Assembly: GCF_002811945.1 (NCBI RefSeq)
Contig: NZ_NPDX01000007.1
Coordinates: 1-64,000, forward strand
Length of the DNA stretch: 64,000 nucleotides
DNA from: Leptospira harrisiae
Lineage (GTDB): Bacteria > Spirochaetota > Leptospiria > Leptospirales > Leptospiraceae
Reading direction: 5' to 3'
Part shown: one piece after another, positions 1 to 9,587 of the stretch
Layout: the number at the start of each line of letters is the position of its first letter
Position numbering within the stretch: the first letter of the stretch is position 1
Made by a program: the position numbers and the translations under genes
The notes under the pieces: model-generated
Database searches by the model: none
Told to the model about the DNA's origin: nothing
What the model saw: only the letters and a program-made list of their open reading frames with translations

Positions 1-1577
1 CCCCCACCGCCGCCTCCACCAGAGGAACCGCCGGAGCTACTACTCTTTTGTTTTTTGGGAATGGTTTCGTATTCGGTGGCACTATGTTTGCAATGGGCAC
101 AAGTTCGTTTCACTTCAACTTTACCAGAACTACTATAGGTTGCTTCTGAAAGGATACGACTGGATTTACAAACAAAAGTTTCAAACTTACATTCGGGACA
201 AGATTTAATTTTTGGAAAAGAGGTTCCATTGTAAATGTATTCAGGATTGATATTGGGAAATTTTAAAATATCATTGGAATGGCAGCTGGGGCATACCCAA
301 ACATCATAATCAATTGAATTGACAATTTCTTCCGATACCTGCCCTTCCGACAAATGTTTGTTATCTGCTTCTTCTGACAGTTTCGCCATTGTCGTTTCAC
401 ATTTTTTACATTTTCTGGGAATATTTCGGATGGATTGCAAACGTTCCATTAACTTACGCATTCGTAAGTCTCCCCAAAAAATAAAAAATAAAATAATGCT
501 ACCAATGATGAGAAAGATTGAAACAGGAAATAACGCATCGTCCAAAACCAAAGAAAGGAGAGTGATAGCAACGATAACGGGACTAATCACAATTCCATAA
601 AACAAAATGAAATCGGTTTTGTGGACGATATGATACTTTGCTGTAGGGGAAGGAGTGAGCCAAACCACAACCCTTTGAAATAAATTTAAAAATACAAAAA
701 GGGCTAGGTAACCCAATATAAAATATTTTTTATTACGAAGTGATTCTTCTTTTTCGATTCTTTCCAGTTCAGTAAATTTTTCGTTTAAAAGTCTAGATTC
801 TTCATCGTTTAAAAAGAAATTACTCGTGGTATTGTATCGGTCAACGGTTTCTTCTAAAATTCGTTTTTCATCGTCTGTTAGTTGTGAATAGGATTTTCCT
901 TGGTAATCATATTCATCCCTTCGTTTGGATTCATTCGGTGTATCGTTATTTGAAGGATAGGCACTTGCATCTGTAACATAGTCAGTTGTCGTTGTATTCG
1001 AAACTAAATCTTCTACCGCCAACTCAGGATGATTTAATTTACTAATGATGGCGGACACAGTGTCCGCATGTCCTTTTTGAAAGTTATTTTCTTTGAATGA
1101 AGGAATGGTGTATGTATCGATGATTCGTTTGACAGTGACATCAGGAAGGTCACCTTCCAGTCCATACCCAGTTTCAATTTCTATCCGTCGTTGGTCGATC
1201 ACATGTAAAATAAGGATTCCATTGTCTTTTCCTTTTTTCCCAATTTTCCAGTGTTTTAAAAGTGCAACAGCAAAGTCTTTAGGATCATAACTTCCAATGG
1301 TTGGCAAAGTCACTACGGCAATTTCTAATCCAGAGTTTGCCTCTGCTGCATTGATCATTTGGTCAATGGATGCCGTGTCTGTTAAAACACCGGCACTGTC
1401 TTCTACCCAACTGTTTCGAATCGTTTTCGGGTTTGGGACTTTGGCGACAAGTATGTCGATGGGCTCCTCAGTTGATGGGGAACATTGAAAACAAAGAGAG
1501 ACCAAAAGAAATGGAATGAGTAAAGAAAAAGTGAATTTAGGAAAGAAATTGGTTTTTGATCGAAGTGGAAATTTCAC
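1..1577 (-). CDS. TPM-domain (YgcG-type) membrane protein, C-terminus cut by window edge
   Basis: About 525 codons are visible; the gene runs off the left edge. A GTG start at 1577 is chosen because a stop codon lies two codons upstream in frame. The N-terminus has a hydrophobic export segment ending in a Cys-rich stretch (LCFQC). It is followed by a TPM domain (roughly residues 45-160, with GYGLEGDLPD), then hydrophobic membrane segments. The C-terminal part carries two clear CxxC pairs (CPEC and CAHC) like a zinc ribbon. The last visible residues are Ser/Gly-rich, as is typical of YgcG/TPM proteins. Members of this family are envelope proteins of mostly unknown function, some tied to photosystem repair or membrane stress. 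The zinc-ribbon addition is seen directly; the function is not inferable. Confidence 0.8.
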   Translation of the reverse strand, partial: MKFPLRSKTNFFPKFTFSLLIPFLLVSLCFQCSPSTEEPIDILVAKVPNPKTIRNSWVEDSAGVLTDTASIDQMINAAEANSGLEIAVVTLPTIGSYDPKDFAVALLKHWKIGKKGKDNGILILHVIDQRRIEIETGYGLEGDLPDVTVKRIIDTYTIPSFKENNFQKGHADTVSAIISKLNHPELAVEDLVSNTTTTDYVTDASAYPSNNDTPNESKRRDEYDYQGKSYSQLTDDEKRILEETVDRYNTTSNFFLNDEESRLLNEKFTELERIEKEESLRNKKYFILGYLALFVFLNLFQRVVVWLTPSPTAKYHIVHKTDFILFYGIVISPVIVAITLLSLVLDDALFPVSIFLIIGSIILFFIFWGDLRMRKLMERLQSIRNIPRKCKKCETTMAKLSEEADNKHLSEGQVSEEIVNSIDYDVWVCPSCHSNDILKFPNINPEYIYNGTSFPKIKSCPECKFETFVCKSSRILSEATYSSSGKVEVKRTCAHCKHSATEYETIPKKQKSSSSGGSSGGGGGG

Positions 1578-1670
1578 GATCTAAAGAAATTAAACGAAAC
1601 TCGTAGAGTTGTCAAGTATGAGTTGAGAAGTTAGAAAAGAATTGTATGCGAAGCGATTGACTTTTTTCGC

Positions 1671-2480
1671 TCATGAGCCATTACAAGGAGAGTTACAAAT
1701 ATAAGTAATCGTTTTTGGAGATAAACTTTTTCCTGTCGCAGATTTGATACCAGGTCCAAAAATGAATGTATTGGTTCCGACCGAAAAATTAGAAGAGTTA
1801 TAGATTTGGAGAATATTATTTGATACAGATGAAAAAGAACCATCAAACGAAATAGGAGGGTTTGTGATGACATTTGAGTCCAAAAAAGTTTGCATATCCG
1901 ATGGAATTTCTAAATCTTCAGAGAAAGTAACTATCACCAATGTTGGCCAATTGGTAAAGATTGCTTTATCGTATGGGGTTGAATAGATCATATCCAAATA
2001 TGCTGGTGTGAATCCTTTTTCATAAAATTCTACATTCAATACATCTGGGCCACTTAATGACTTATTTATGATCATGGCAGATCCAGGAAATGGAATCGAA
2101 ATGGTAAATCTAAACAATTCGCTACCGGATTGATCCACACGAATTGTTGTTTCGCCCGTACTTAAAATCAAATAAAACCTTCCTCCTTCATTTAATAACA
2201 TTGTATTTGTTAGACCATCTAATTGATTTGTTCGACTAATGACTGATAGGGTTGCGCCCACTGCGGCTACACCATTTGCATCAACGATCTGGCCAGTGAT
2301 TTGAACGGTTTTTGGAGCCGCAAGTATGGAAGCTACTCCGAGCAGAGCTGCAGGGTTGTTCTCTTCTGTGATTTCTGGATTCACAACCAGTTGCACCGCT
2401 GGATTGAAATAACAATTCCCGAGCACCATCCATAAACCTAAAATCATCGAAAAAGTTGGTAAACTAGGTCGTGGTTTCAT
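1671..2480 (-). CDS. Putative lipoprotein with carboxypeptidase-regulatory-like and Ig-like domains
   Basis: 269 residues. The signal peptide ends in VLGNC, giving a lipidated Cys at residue 23, so this is a probable outer-membrane or periplasmic lipoprotein. Residues about 58-125 look like a carboxypeptidase-regulatory-like beta sandwich (ITGQIVDANGVAAVGATL). The C-terminal third resembles a bacterial Ig-like fold of the SbsA/Big_5 sort (VTFSEDLEIP, then GIKSATGKSLSP). It is a paralogue of the next upstream gene (2649-3524): both share the NCY-NP lipobox context, the ITGQI motif and an IKSATGK-LSP ending. The two are separated by 168 bases in which I see no gene. The role is unknown; a surface adhesion or structural role would be a guess. 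Confidence 0.8.
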   Translation of the reverse strand: MKPRPSLPTFSMILGLWMVLGNCYFNPAVQLVVNPEITEENNPAALLGVASILAAPKTVQITGQIVDANGVAAVGATLSVISRTNQLDGLTNTMLLNEGGRFYLILSTGETTIRVDQSGSELFRFTISIPFPGSAMIINKSLSGPDVLNVEFYEKGFTPAYLDMIYSTPYDKAIFTNWPTLVIVTFSEDLEIPSDMQTFLDSNVITNPPISFDGSFSSVSNNILQIYNSSNFSVGTNTFIFGPGIKSATGKSLSPKTITYICNSPCNGS

Positions 2481-2648
2481 ATGATTTCTCCGGAAAAAGA
2501 AAGGATTGTTGCGGAAACGGAAATATCTCTTAGGTTTCAGAACCCAAGAGATAAATTGTATAAAAATCCGGATTGTTTTGCAAGAAATTTATCGATAAAG
2601 TTTGGTGTTGGTATGGTTGAAATTACCAATTGCTTAACGATAAAACCC

Positions 2649-3524
2649 TTAATAAAAGACACAGTTAACTGAAGGCGCATAACAAAATCTAACAACACGT
2701 GGAGATAACAACTTTCCAGTGGCAGATTTGATATTGGATGTGAATGCGATAAAATGTTGAGTATTAGGTGTAAATCCTTCTGCGCCACTAAATATGAGCT
2801 GGTTCCCTGATACGCTAGGATTTAGGTAACCTACACTGGGAGCGGGTATAATCAATACTGAATTAGGCATCCAACTTACATCTTCTGAATCAACACTCGC
2901 TGGAGGTTCACTGAATTCTAAAACCAAAGGATTGGGAGATTTTCCCAAGTTAGCATTGTGTATGTTCACTTCAGTGACTCCTCCTTCTAGATAAAAGACC
3001 CTTACTAAGTCAAAAAAGTTAGGTGGTTCGTTCCCACTCACGGCACTTAGGTTAGAAATTTCAAGTCCTAAAGGTGCTCCATTTGTTCCTATGCCGATAT
3101 CAATTGGACTCGTAACTATCAGGATCAGTGTAAAAAATGGATTCCCGTTTTGCAAAACTTGATAACTCGTAGAACCAGTTTGAAACGGCAAATAGAATCT
3201 CCCTCCCGAATCTGTAGTGTAAGGTGGTAAACCTAATTTACCTTGGAATGAAGGGAGAGATGGAAGCAAAACAAGTCCAGAAATTGCAACACCATTTTGA
3301 TCTCGGATTTGGCCGGTGATGCGTAGGTCAGAAGTATCTGCTGCAAATCCAACTAACCCAAGTGCAGCCAGGGAACCATCCGCTTTCTTTTCCACTGGAT
3401 TTAAAATTCCATTCACAACCGGGTTGAGATAACAATTCTGAAAAAGTAAAAACAATAGAAATAACAATCCAATCGACATTTTGGATCGCATCGCTCGTAA
3501 TACTTGAATGTAAGTAGATTTCAT
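2649..3524 (-). CDS. Putative lipoprotein, paralogue of the adjacent 1671-2480 gene
   Basis: 291 residues. A signal peptide ending in LLFQNC puts the lipidated Cys at residue 31. The signal peptide is long from this Met, so a start at Met12 or Met16 is possible. The same two-domain plan as its neighbour is visible: ITGQIRDQNGVAISG (carboxypeptidase-regulatory-like) followed by an Ig-like C-terminal half ending in NIKSATGKLLSP. The middle has diverged strongly from the neighbour. The tandem arrangement indicates local duplication. Function is not recognised. Confidence 0.78.
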   Translation of the reverse strand: MKSTYIQVLRAMRSKMSIGLLFLLFLLFQNCYLNPVVNGILNPVEKKADGSLAALGLVGFAADTSDLRITGQIRDQNGVAISGLVLLPSLPSFQGKLGLPPYTTDSGGRFYLPFQTGSTSYQVLQNGNPFFTLILIVTSPIDIGIGTNGAPLGLEISNLSAVSGNEPPNFFDLVRVFYLEGGVTEVNIHNANLGKSPNPLVLEFSEPPASVDSEDVSWMPNSVLIIPAPSVGYLNPSVSGNQLIFSGAEGFTPNTQHFIAFTSNIKSATGKLLSPRVVRFCYAPSVNCVFY

Positions 3525-3542
3525 TTCAGTCGACCTATTTGA

Positions 3543-4364
3543 TTATTTTCTCTTCTTTAGAGTTTCTAAATCTTTTTCGAGTTGTTCCAACTCGTATTTT
3601 TCTTCTGCTTCTTTCAGTTCTTGTTCGGTTTTAATTTGTTCTACAGCTTCATCTTTGATGCGTTTGATTTCCGAATCAGAAACCATACGATAGCCGCTGC
3701 CATCACAAACATCTACGACAATTGTTTTTCGTGTGATCGTGATCAGAAATCCGCCTAGAAGGGTAATAGCCATATCTCCCCAAGTCGATGTTTGTTTGAT
3801 GCGAACGGGACGATTGTCTTTAGGAAGTAATACATCCCAATTTGGTTCTTTGAAACGGAACGCACCAAACAACCAAAAGTATTCGGGATAGGATTGAAAA
3901 GCTTGGCATTTTGCTGAATTCGGTGCAAGTGTGATCATATTGCCATCGGCAATGGATCCGAGCACAAAGGAATCACGTAGACTATGTGTGACCACTTCAC
4001 CACCTTCTTGGTTGGCTTTTCTTTCTGATTCTTGTCGCATCAAATCTTCTCTGCGTTTACGAATCTCCTCTTGTTTGGCAGCGATGGCTTTTTCTTTTTC
4101 GGATTTTCTTTTTTCTTCTTCTTCTTTACGGATGATTTCTTCTTCAGATTCCGCTACGTCTTTGTAGATAATCTTTAAAACGGTTTTTTTGGAAATCACC
4201 ATATGTTTTCCGTTTTGTGTGTCTACTTCAACACTATCCACATTTTGATTGGTAATCAAACCTTTGATGGACTTCCCTTGTTTCAATAGGATGGTTTGTA
4301 CAGCAGCCAGAGGGGATATGATACAAAAAATAAATACAATGAGAGATAAGTGAATGTTTCGCAT
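3543..4364 (-). CDS. Exported coiled-coil protein of unknown function
   Basis: 273 residues from the Met at 4364. That start is chosen over the one at 4421 because it gives a clean signal peptide (MRNIHLSLIVFIFCIISPLA) with a GGA element a few bases upstream. After the signal comes a small segment (LLKQGKSIKGLITNQN) of the kind found in many Leptospira exported proteins. A strongly charged Glu/Lys/Arg helix of about 50 residues follows, then a central globular part containing a hydrophobic stretch (ITLLGGFLITITRKT). A second Glu/Lys-rich coiled coil closes the protein. It lies just behind the tandem lipoproteins on the same strand (18-base gap) and may share their transcript. No enzyme motif is visible. 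Confidence 0.7.
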   Translation of the reverse strand: MRNIHLSLIVFIFCIISPLAAVQTILLKQGKSIKGLITNQNVDSVEVDTQNGKHMVISKKTVLKIIYKDVAESEEEIIRKEEEEKRKSEKEKAIAAKQEEIRKRREDLMRQESERKANQEGGEVVTHSLRDSFVLGSIADGNMITLAPNSAKCQAFQSYPEYFWLFGAFRFKEPNWDVLLPKDNRPVRIKQTSTWGDMAITLLGGFLITITRKTIVVDVCDGSGYRMVSDSEIKRIKDEAVEQIKTEQELKEAEEKYELEQLEKDLETLKKRK

Positions 4365-4464
4365 AGTGAAGGTCCGTTCTAGTATTTTCCCTATATTATT
4401 AGGATTTAGAATCATTTGCAATACAGAATTTTCTCATTTAGCAGAAATACTTCGAGAAATTGGG

Positions 4465-4482
4465 ATTGATTGGGAAATCAAT
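4465..4482. repeat. Inverted repeat ATTGATT-N4-AATCAAT
   Basis: Seven-base perfect arms are separated by GGGA, in the 266-base gap between two divergent genes (the exported coiled-coil protein and the permease). The arms resemble an FNR half-site, but the spacing is two bases too long for TTGAT-N4-ATCAA. It could be an operator. The rest of the gap shows nothing else I can support. Confidence 0.35.
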
Positions 4483-4630
4483 GGAAAGCCACCAAACATT
4501 CCCAATTCGGAGTTTGAAAGAACTTGCCTCCGGTTAGGCTTATAAATTAGTATATTGCATTGTTTATGTGTGATTTAGGCTCCATCATGTTTCTTTTTGT
4601 AAAAGAAGGACTTGGGAGCAAGTAGGTGGG

Positions 4631-5926
4631 ATGAAAGAAGATCAAAAAATGCACAAAGTTTTACATTCTGTCCATTTATGGGGCATTGCCGTGGGTCTTG
4701 TCATTTCTGGTGATTATTTTGGTTGGAACTTCGGATGGTCCAAAGCTAGTTTTTGGGAATTCGGTTTTGCAGTTGTAATTGTGGCAACTTTTTATGTATT
4801 ATTTGCACTTTGTTTTACTGAACTTGCTGCAAGCATTCCGCAATCCGGTGGTCCATCGGCTTATGCAAAACGCGCATTAGGGGACTTGTTTGGACTAATC
4901 ACTGGGTATTTGGTCCTTGTTGAATTTTTGTTGGCGCCACCTGCCATCGCATCTGCCCTCGGGGGATACATCCATTTTCTTTTTCCCATAATACCTGCGT
5001 TTGGTGCTGGTATTATTATGTTCTGTTTGTTGTTATTAATCAACTTAACCGGAATCAAACAAACAGCTAGGTTTGAACTTCTGGTGACTCTTGTCGCAGT
5101 ATTCGGACTTTTGTTATATTTGGCATTTTTAACACCACACGTATCATTCGAAAAAATACCCAATTTACCAAAGGTTGATTCCATTGTTTGGAGTTCTGTT
5201 TTTCTTTCTATTCCTTTTGCGATTTGGTTTTTTTTGGCAGTGGAAGGTGTGGCTTTAGCAGCAGAGGAAGTGCGAAATCCTTCACGTGACATTCCCATTG
5301 GTTATACTGCTGGAATCTTTACATTACTTTGTTTGGCGGGACTTATTTTCGTATTTACGGCAGCGGTAGTTGATACAAAAGAAATTTCTGAATTGGATTA
5401 TCCTTTGTCTTATGTATTGCAAAAGTTATATGGAAAAGATCAAGTTTGGCCTTTTGTATTTACCTTTATTGGTTTGTTTGGTTTAGTCGCCTCATTATTT
5501 GGAATCATCCTAGGCAATTCGCGATTGATTTATGCGATGGCAAAGGAAGGATATTTACCTACTTATCTATCGAACTTAAGTAAAGGTTCACATGTTCCAC
5601 AAAATGCAGTTTTAAGTGGAGGGGTTCTTGGAATTTTTTGTATGTGTTTTTTAGACACAGCAGAACTCATTACCATCTCCGCATTAGGTGCTTGTGGGAT
5701 GTATCTTTTAAGTTTGGTCTCTTATTTTGTTTTAAGAAAAAAAGAACCTTCAATGGCAAGGCCCTACAAGGCTCCATTTTATCCTGTGTTGCCGGGATTG
5801 GCTCTTGTTTTAGGAATTGTGGCTTGTGGATCGGTTTCTGTTTCTGAACCGTATTTGGCATTAGGAGTTGTGGTTTTTGGTTTTTTGTTGGGAGTTGGAT
5901 ATCTTTGGAAACAAAAAAGAAACTAA
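4631..5926 (+). CDS. Ethanolamine permease-like APC-family transporter
   Basis: 431 residues with about 12 hydrophobic segments, an APC-superfamily amino acid/amine permease. The N-terminus (LWGIAVGLVISGDYFGWNFG) and the segment FTELAASIPQSGGPSAYA match the ethanolamine permease (Eat) subgroup as I know it. The likely role is uptake of ethanolamine or a small amino compound across the inner membrane, probably with protons. The start at 4631 follows a G-rich Shine-Dalgarno (aggtggg); a second Met at residue 6 is possible. No ethanolamine ammonia-lyase genes are nearby, so the substrate is a family inference. Its stop overlaps the stop of the convergent cyclase gene by four bases. Confidence 0.8.
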   Translation: MKEDQKMHKVLHSVHLWGIAVGLVISGDYFGWNFGWSKASFWEFGFAVVIVATFYVLFALCFTELAASIPQSGGPSAYAKRALGDLFGLITGYLVLVEFLLAPPAIASALGGYIHFLFPIIPAFGAGIIMFCLLLLINLTGIKQTARFELLVTLVAVFGLLLYLAFLTPHVSFEKIPNLPKVDSIVWSSVFLSIPFAIWFFLAVEGVALAAEEVRNPSRDIPIGYTAGIFTLLCLAGLIFVFTAAVVDTKEISELDYPLSYVLQKLYGKDQVWPFVFTFIGLFGLVASLFGIILGNSRLIYAMAKEGYLPTYLSNLSKGSHVPQNAVLSGGVLGIFCMCFLDTAELITISALGACGMYLLSLVSYFVLRKKEPSMARPYKAPFYPVLPGLALVLGIVACGSVSVSEPYLALGVVVFGFLLGVGYLWKQKRN

Positions 5927-7995
5927 GATCCAAATTCCATCTTTGTTCTTTCTTTTGCTTCGTTACAACGTTCTAAAAATAACCTCGAGACCGAATCATC
6001 TGGGTTTTTATCTAACAACTTTGAAAATCCATTGATGGCTTCCTCAAAATCATCTCTGCGGAATGCATCTAGGGCTAAGGTGTAATCATCTTTAATCGCC
6101 ATGAGTCTTGATGCTTTTTCTGGTTCATAACCATCTAAAACTTCTACTACGAATACTGATTCTGTTTTTCCTTTGATTGCCACTCGATCAAGCAATCGAT
6201 AATGGTATCCAAGACCTTCGGATGCTTCGATAAAGGTATCGGCACTAATTACGATCCTAGAAGAAAAGAGTTTTGTGATTCCTTCAATTCGGGAAGCAAG
6301 GTTGACTGCATCAGAGATAACGGTTCCTTCCATTCTTTTATGTTCACCTAAGATTCCTAAGGTGAGGTTTCCGGTATGAATTCCAATTCCTACTTCGATG
6401 GGAATGTATCCACAATTGGCTCTGTGGCCGTTATAAATACGAATGGCATCCTGCATTTCTACTGCGGCTTTTACCGCATCATTAATGTCATACGGAAATA
6501 GTGCCATTACCGCATCACCTATAAATTTATCGATAAATCCGTTGTTGTGTCGAATGATAGGTCCAACTCGTTGGAGGTAACTGTTTAAAAAATCAAAGTT
6601 TTCTTTTGGCGTGAGGGTTTCTGAAAATTCGGTGAATGATCTAATATCGGCAAACAGAATAGTCATTCTTTTTTGCACTTGGTCACCTAAGTCGACATAT
6701 CTGATATCTGATTTACCTAAGTGGTATAAAAATTCTGTTGGGACAAAACGGCTAAAGGAATTGCTTAGTTGTTTCTGTTCTTGCGCAAACTCTAGAGTTT
6801 TTGTCATAGTTTGCCGAACAATCCGTCCAAATGTTATCACTTGTAAAAAGACAAAGATCACAACACTTGCTGGTGCTACATACATTGTATGGATATAAGA
6901 TTCTGCATGAAGGACATCGTTAGTAGCTGCCGCAAGAACCAAAAGCATTCCAAACAATAAAGGTTTGGACTCCATTCGTTTTTTTGTATAAGCTCGATAC
7001 AAATAAAAAAATATGATCATTCCGTTGGCAACAAAGGCTATGGGATATATCGATGCAGTTTCTGTAAAATAAACGGGAGGTAACAAAAGACCAATTGTCA
7101 AAATTGTAGACAGCGCGTAGAAAAAAGTCCCCATTCGTTTCGAGAAGTCTTCTGGAAAAATTGTATAAAAATAATGATACAAAAGAGGTGCGGACCAATA
7201 CCAAGACAGGTATTCTAGTCGTAGTAAAAACCAATAAGGAACATCCACAAATTCTATTAGAATTCGTTCTCCTGTGGAAATAGTTCGTAGTAATACAGCC
7301 AGAGAAAATAAAAAGATTCCGATGGTGTGTTTCCCATCACGATTGTAAAAATACATCACTAAAAAGAAAATTCCAACAAAGGCAAGAACCGATGACAACA
7401 TGGTTTCGTTGATCTTTCGTTTGGTGAGTCGACTTTCTGCTTTTTTGTAAGTGGAAATGACGATATCATTCCAAATCCCACCCTTTCGGTGTACGTAATT
7501 TGCAATATAGAGATCGATCGTGATTTCGGAACTTTCTGGTAATACGACAACTGTGGATTTTACTTGTGGGATGTATTCGTTTGGATTAGGTCCTGGTTTT
7601 CCCGATCCACCTAAATACTTACCATTGGCATAAATGGCGTACGAAGTGTCCTGTTCCGGGACAGTCAGTGCCATTGTTTCTTGTAAGTTGTTTGGAAGTT
7701 TTAATTTGATCCTGAAACTAGCATGTCCAAATCCGCCAAGGGATCCATAATTCATTACATATCCGTTCCAATGTTTGGGAAGTTTGAGATACAAATCGGA
7801 ATCAGTTTCCTGAATTTGTGAAGGAGTTGTATTCCAAAAAAATTTCCATTCCCCGTTTAAAACAACAAAAGGTTCGTTTACAAAAGAATGACGACTAAGG
7901 TCTAAATACCCTTTCTCTGCTTCAGCTTTTACATTCCTCTCCTCTGATAGGCAACTGAGTTGTAATAAGATAAGAATAAAAAAGAGTTTTTTCAT
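5923..7995 (-). CDS. 7TMR-DISM adenylate/guanylate cyclase, catalytically intact
   Basis: 690 residues. A lipobox (LLQLSC, Cys15) leads into an N-terminal extracytoplasmic beta-sandwich sensor, then seven hydrophobic segments (7TMR-DISM), a class III nucleotide cyclase domain and a short TPR-like tail. The cyclase has all the usual residues: both metal aspartates (FADIRSF and FIGDAVMALF) and the transition-state Asn and Arg (SDAVNLASRIE). The Thr seven residues before that Asn fits a class IIIb, cAMP-type enzyme. It should therefore work as a homodimer, unlike the two defective cyclases at 42399-46645. Its ATG directly follows the stop of the glutamate-synthase-like gene with no gap, so the two are translated from one message. 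Confidence 0.88.
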   Translation of the reverse strand: MKKLFFILILLQLSCLSEERNVKAEAEKGYLDLSRHSFVNEPFVVLNGEWKFFWNTTPSQIQETDSDLYLKLPKHWNGYVMNYGSLGGFGHASFRIKLKLPNNLQETMALTVPEQDTSYAIYANGKYLGGSGKPGPNPNEYIPQVKSTVVVLPESSEITIDLYIANYVHRKGGIWNDIVISTYKKAESRLTKRKINETMLSSVLAFVGIFFLVMYFYNRDGKHTIGIFLFSLAVLLRTISTGERILIEFVDVPYWFLLRLEYLSWYWSAPLLYHYFYTIFPEDFSKRMGTFFYALSTILTIGLLLPPVYFTETASIYPIAFVANGMIIFFYLYRAYTKKRMESKPLLFGMLLVLAAATNDVLHAESYIHTMYVAPASVVIFVFLQVITFGRIVRQTMTKTLEFAQEQKQLSNSFSRFVPTEFLYHLGKSDIRYVDLGDQVQKRMTILFADIRSFTEFSETLTPKENFDFLNSYLQRVGPIIRHNNGFIDKFIGDAVMALFPYDINDAVKAAVEMQDAIRIYNGHRANCGYIPIEVGIGIHTGNLTLGILGEHKRMEGTVISDAVNLASRIEGITKLFSSRIVISADTFIEASEGLGYHYRLLDRVAIKGKTESVFVVEVLDGYEPEKASRLMAIKDDYTLALDAFRRDDFEEAINGFSKLLDKNPDDSVSRLFLERCNEAKERTKMEFGS

Positions 7996-9558
7996 TTAGG
8001 CTTGTCGTTTCGGAAATACCGTATAATCCTGAAGTTTTGTAAATTTCACTTCATCACGTTTGTATCCGAGTAGTCCCTCTAAGGTTTGGTATCGATTCAT
8101 TCCCATACTGATTTCTATGTCTTGGCCTGTAAACTGTCCAGGATGTTCGTATCCACAAGAGTGGGCTAAACTTAAGAGTTCTTTTCGAAAACCTTGGATG
8201 TATTTGGCAGCTCGTTTCCCTTTGATCTCTGGGTCCACTCCCCGTTGTAACCACCAGTTTTGAGTGGCGACACCTGCGGGACAATGGTCTGTATGGCATT
8301 TTTGCGCTTGGATACAACCAATGGATAACATGGCTTCTCTGGCCACATTGATGAGATCACAACCCATGGCAATCGCAACCACAGCTCTGTCCGGAAATCC
8401 AAGTTTTCCTGATCCAATCCATACAATTTGTTCGGACAAACCCTCTTTCTGGAAGAGAGTGTACACTCTTTGGAATCCAATTTTAAAAGGTAAAGAAACG
8501 TGATCGGCATAGGTAAGGGGAGCCGCTCCTGTTCCACCTTCGCCACCATCGATAGTAATGAAGTCTGGGCCTTGCGAAGTTTGTTTCATTTCATGGGCAA
8601 GTTCTTCCCAAAATTCGATTTCCCCAACAGCACTTTTGATTCCAACAGGAAGTCCTGTTCCGGAAGCAATTTTTTCTATAAAATGGATGAGCTCTTTGAC
8701 ATTTGTAAATTCATTATGCGAGTTAGGTGAGATACAATCCTTACCTTCTTCAACATGGCGGATCGCCGCTATTTCTGCGTTTACTTTTTTAGCAGGAAGA
8801 ATTCCGCCTTTTCCTGGTTTGGCGCCTTGTGATAATTTGATTTCGATCATCTTAATACAAGGATTTTTACCTACTTTTTCCTTTAAGACATCTAAACTAA
8901 ATTTTCCGGAATGGTCTCTTGCTCCAAAGTATCCTGTCCCAATTTGCCAAACCATATCTGCCCCTTCCATATGGTACTGACTGAGACCCCCTTCGCCTGT
9001 GTTCTGATAGGCGCCAGAATCTCTTGCTCCTCGATTGAGCGCCATCACAGCATTTTTACCAAGAGAACCAAAAGACATAGCTGAAATATTAACAATCGAA
9101 TATGGTCTGTAAGGAAATTTTCGTTTGGGTCCAATGATTTTTAAACATGGAATACAACTAGGATCTTGGTTGTGGATGTATGCCTTTGCTTCTGGATAAG
9201 GAAAGGCCTTGTGTTTGATAATGGGATATCCAGGTTCGTATTGGATTTCTGTGGTTCCAAATCCAAAGTTATTGTTTTGTCCTTTGGCTGTGGCATAAAT
9301 CCAACTTCTTTCTGTACGATCGAAAGGGCGTTCTTCTTTATCGTGTGCCACCCAATACTGTCGAAGTTCCGGCCCAATCATTTCTAAAAAATAACGCAGA
9401 CGACCTACAATCGGAAAGTTTCTCTGAATTGTGTGCGTTTTTTGAGTGATGTCTCGGAGGAAGACAAGCACAAGAAATAGGAACAATCCAATCAAAGTGG
9501 AGGATAAGGGATGGGTTTCAATCCAAGTTAGTATCTGATCCATAAGGGGTGCGTCCAT
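7996..9558 (-). CDS. FMN-binding glutamate synthase family protein, membrane-anchored
   Basis: 520 residues. One N-terminal membrane helix (about residues 16-35) is followed by the FMN/iron-sulfur barrel of the glutamate synthase large subunit. GGEGGTGAAP belongs to the FMN-binding barrel. CHTDHCPAGVATQ with the preceding Cys (IGCIQAQ) forms the three-Cys iron-sulfur motif. The glutamine amidotransferase domain of classical GltB is absent, as in the stand-alone archaeal-type family, so glutamate synthase activity is not assured. An alternative start is the Met five residues in. It is the third gene of the minus-strand unit kinase-regulator-this-cyclase. Confidence 0.85.
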   Translation of the reverse strand: MDAPLMDQILTWIETHPLSSTLIGLFLFLVLVFLRDITQKTHTIQRNFPIVGRLRYFLEMIGPELRQYWVAHDKEERPFDRTERSWIYATAKGQNNNFGFGTTEIQYEPGYPIIKHKAFPYPEAKAYIHNQDPSCIPCLKIIGPKRKFPYRPYSIVNISAMSFGSLGKNAVMALNRGARDSGAYQNTGEGGLSQYHMEGADMVWQIGTGYFGARDHSGKFSLDVLKEKVGKNPCIKMIEIKLSQGAKPGKGGILPAKKVNAEIAAIRHVEEGKDCISPNSHNEFTNVKELIHFIEKIASGTGLPVGIKSAVGEIEFWEELAHEMKQTSQGPDFITIDGGEGGTGAAPLTYADHVSLPFKIGFQRVYTLFQKEGLSEQIVWIGSGKLGFPDRAVVAIAMGCDLINVAREAMLSIGCIQAQKCHTDHCPAGVATQNWWLQRGVDPEIKGKRAAKYIQGFRKELLSLAHSCGYEHPGQFTGQDIEISMGMNRYQTLEGLLGYKRDEVKFTKLQDYTVFPKRQA

Positions 9559-9587
9559 TTCTATATCAAAAGCAAAAAGATGACAAG

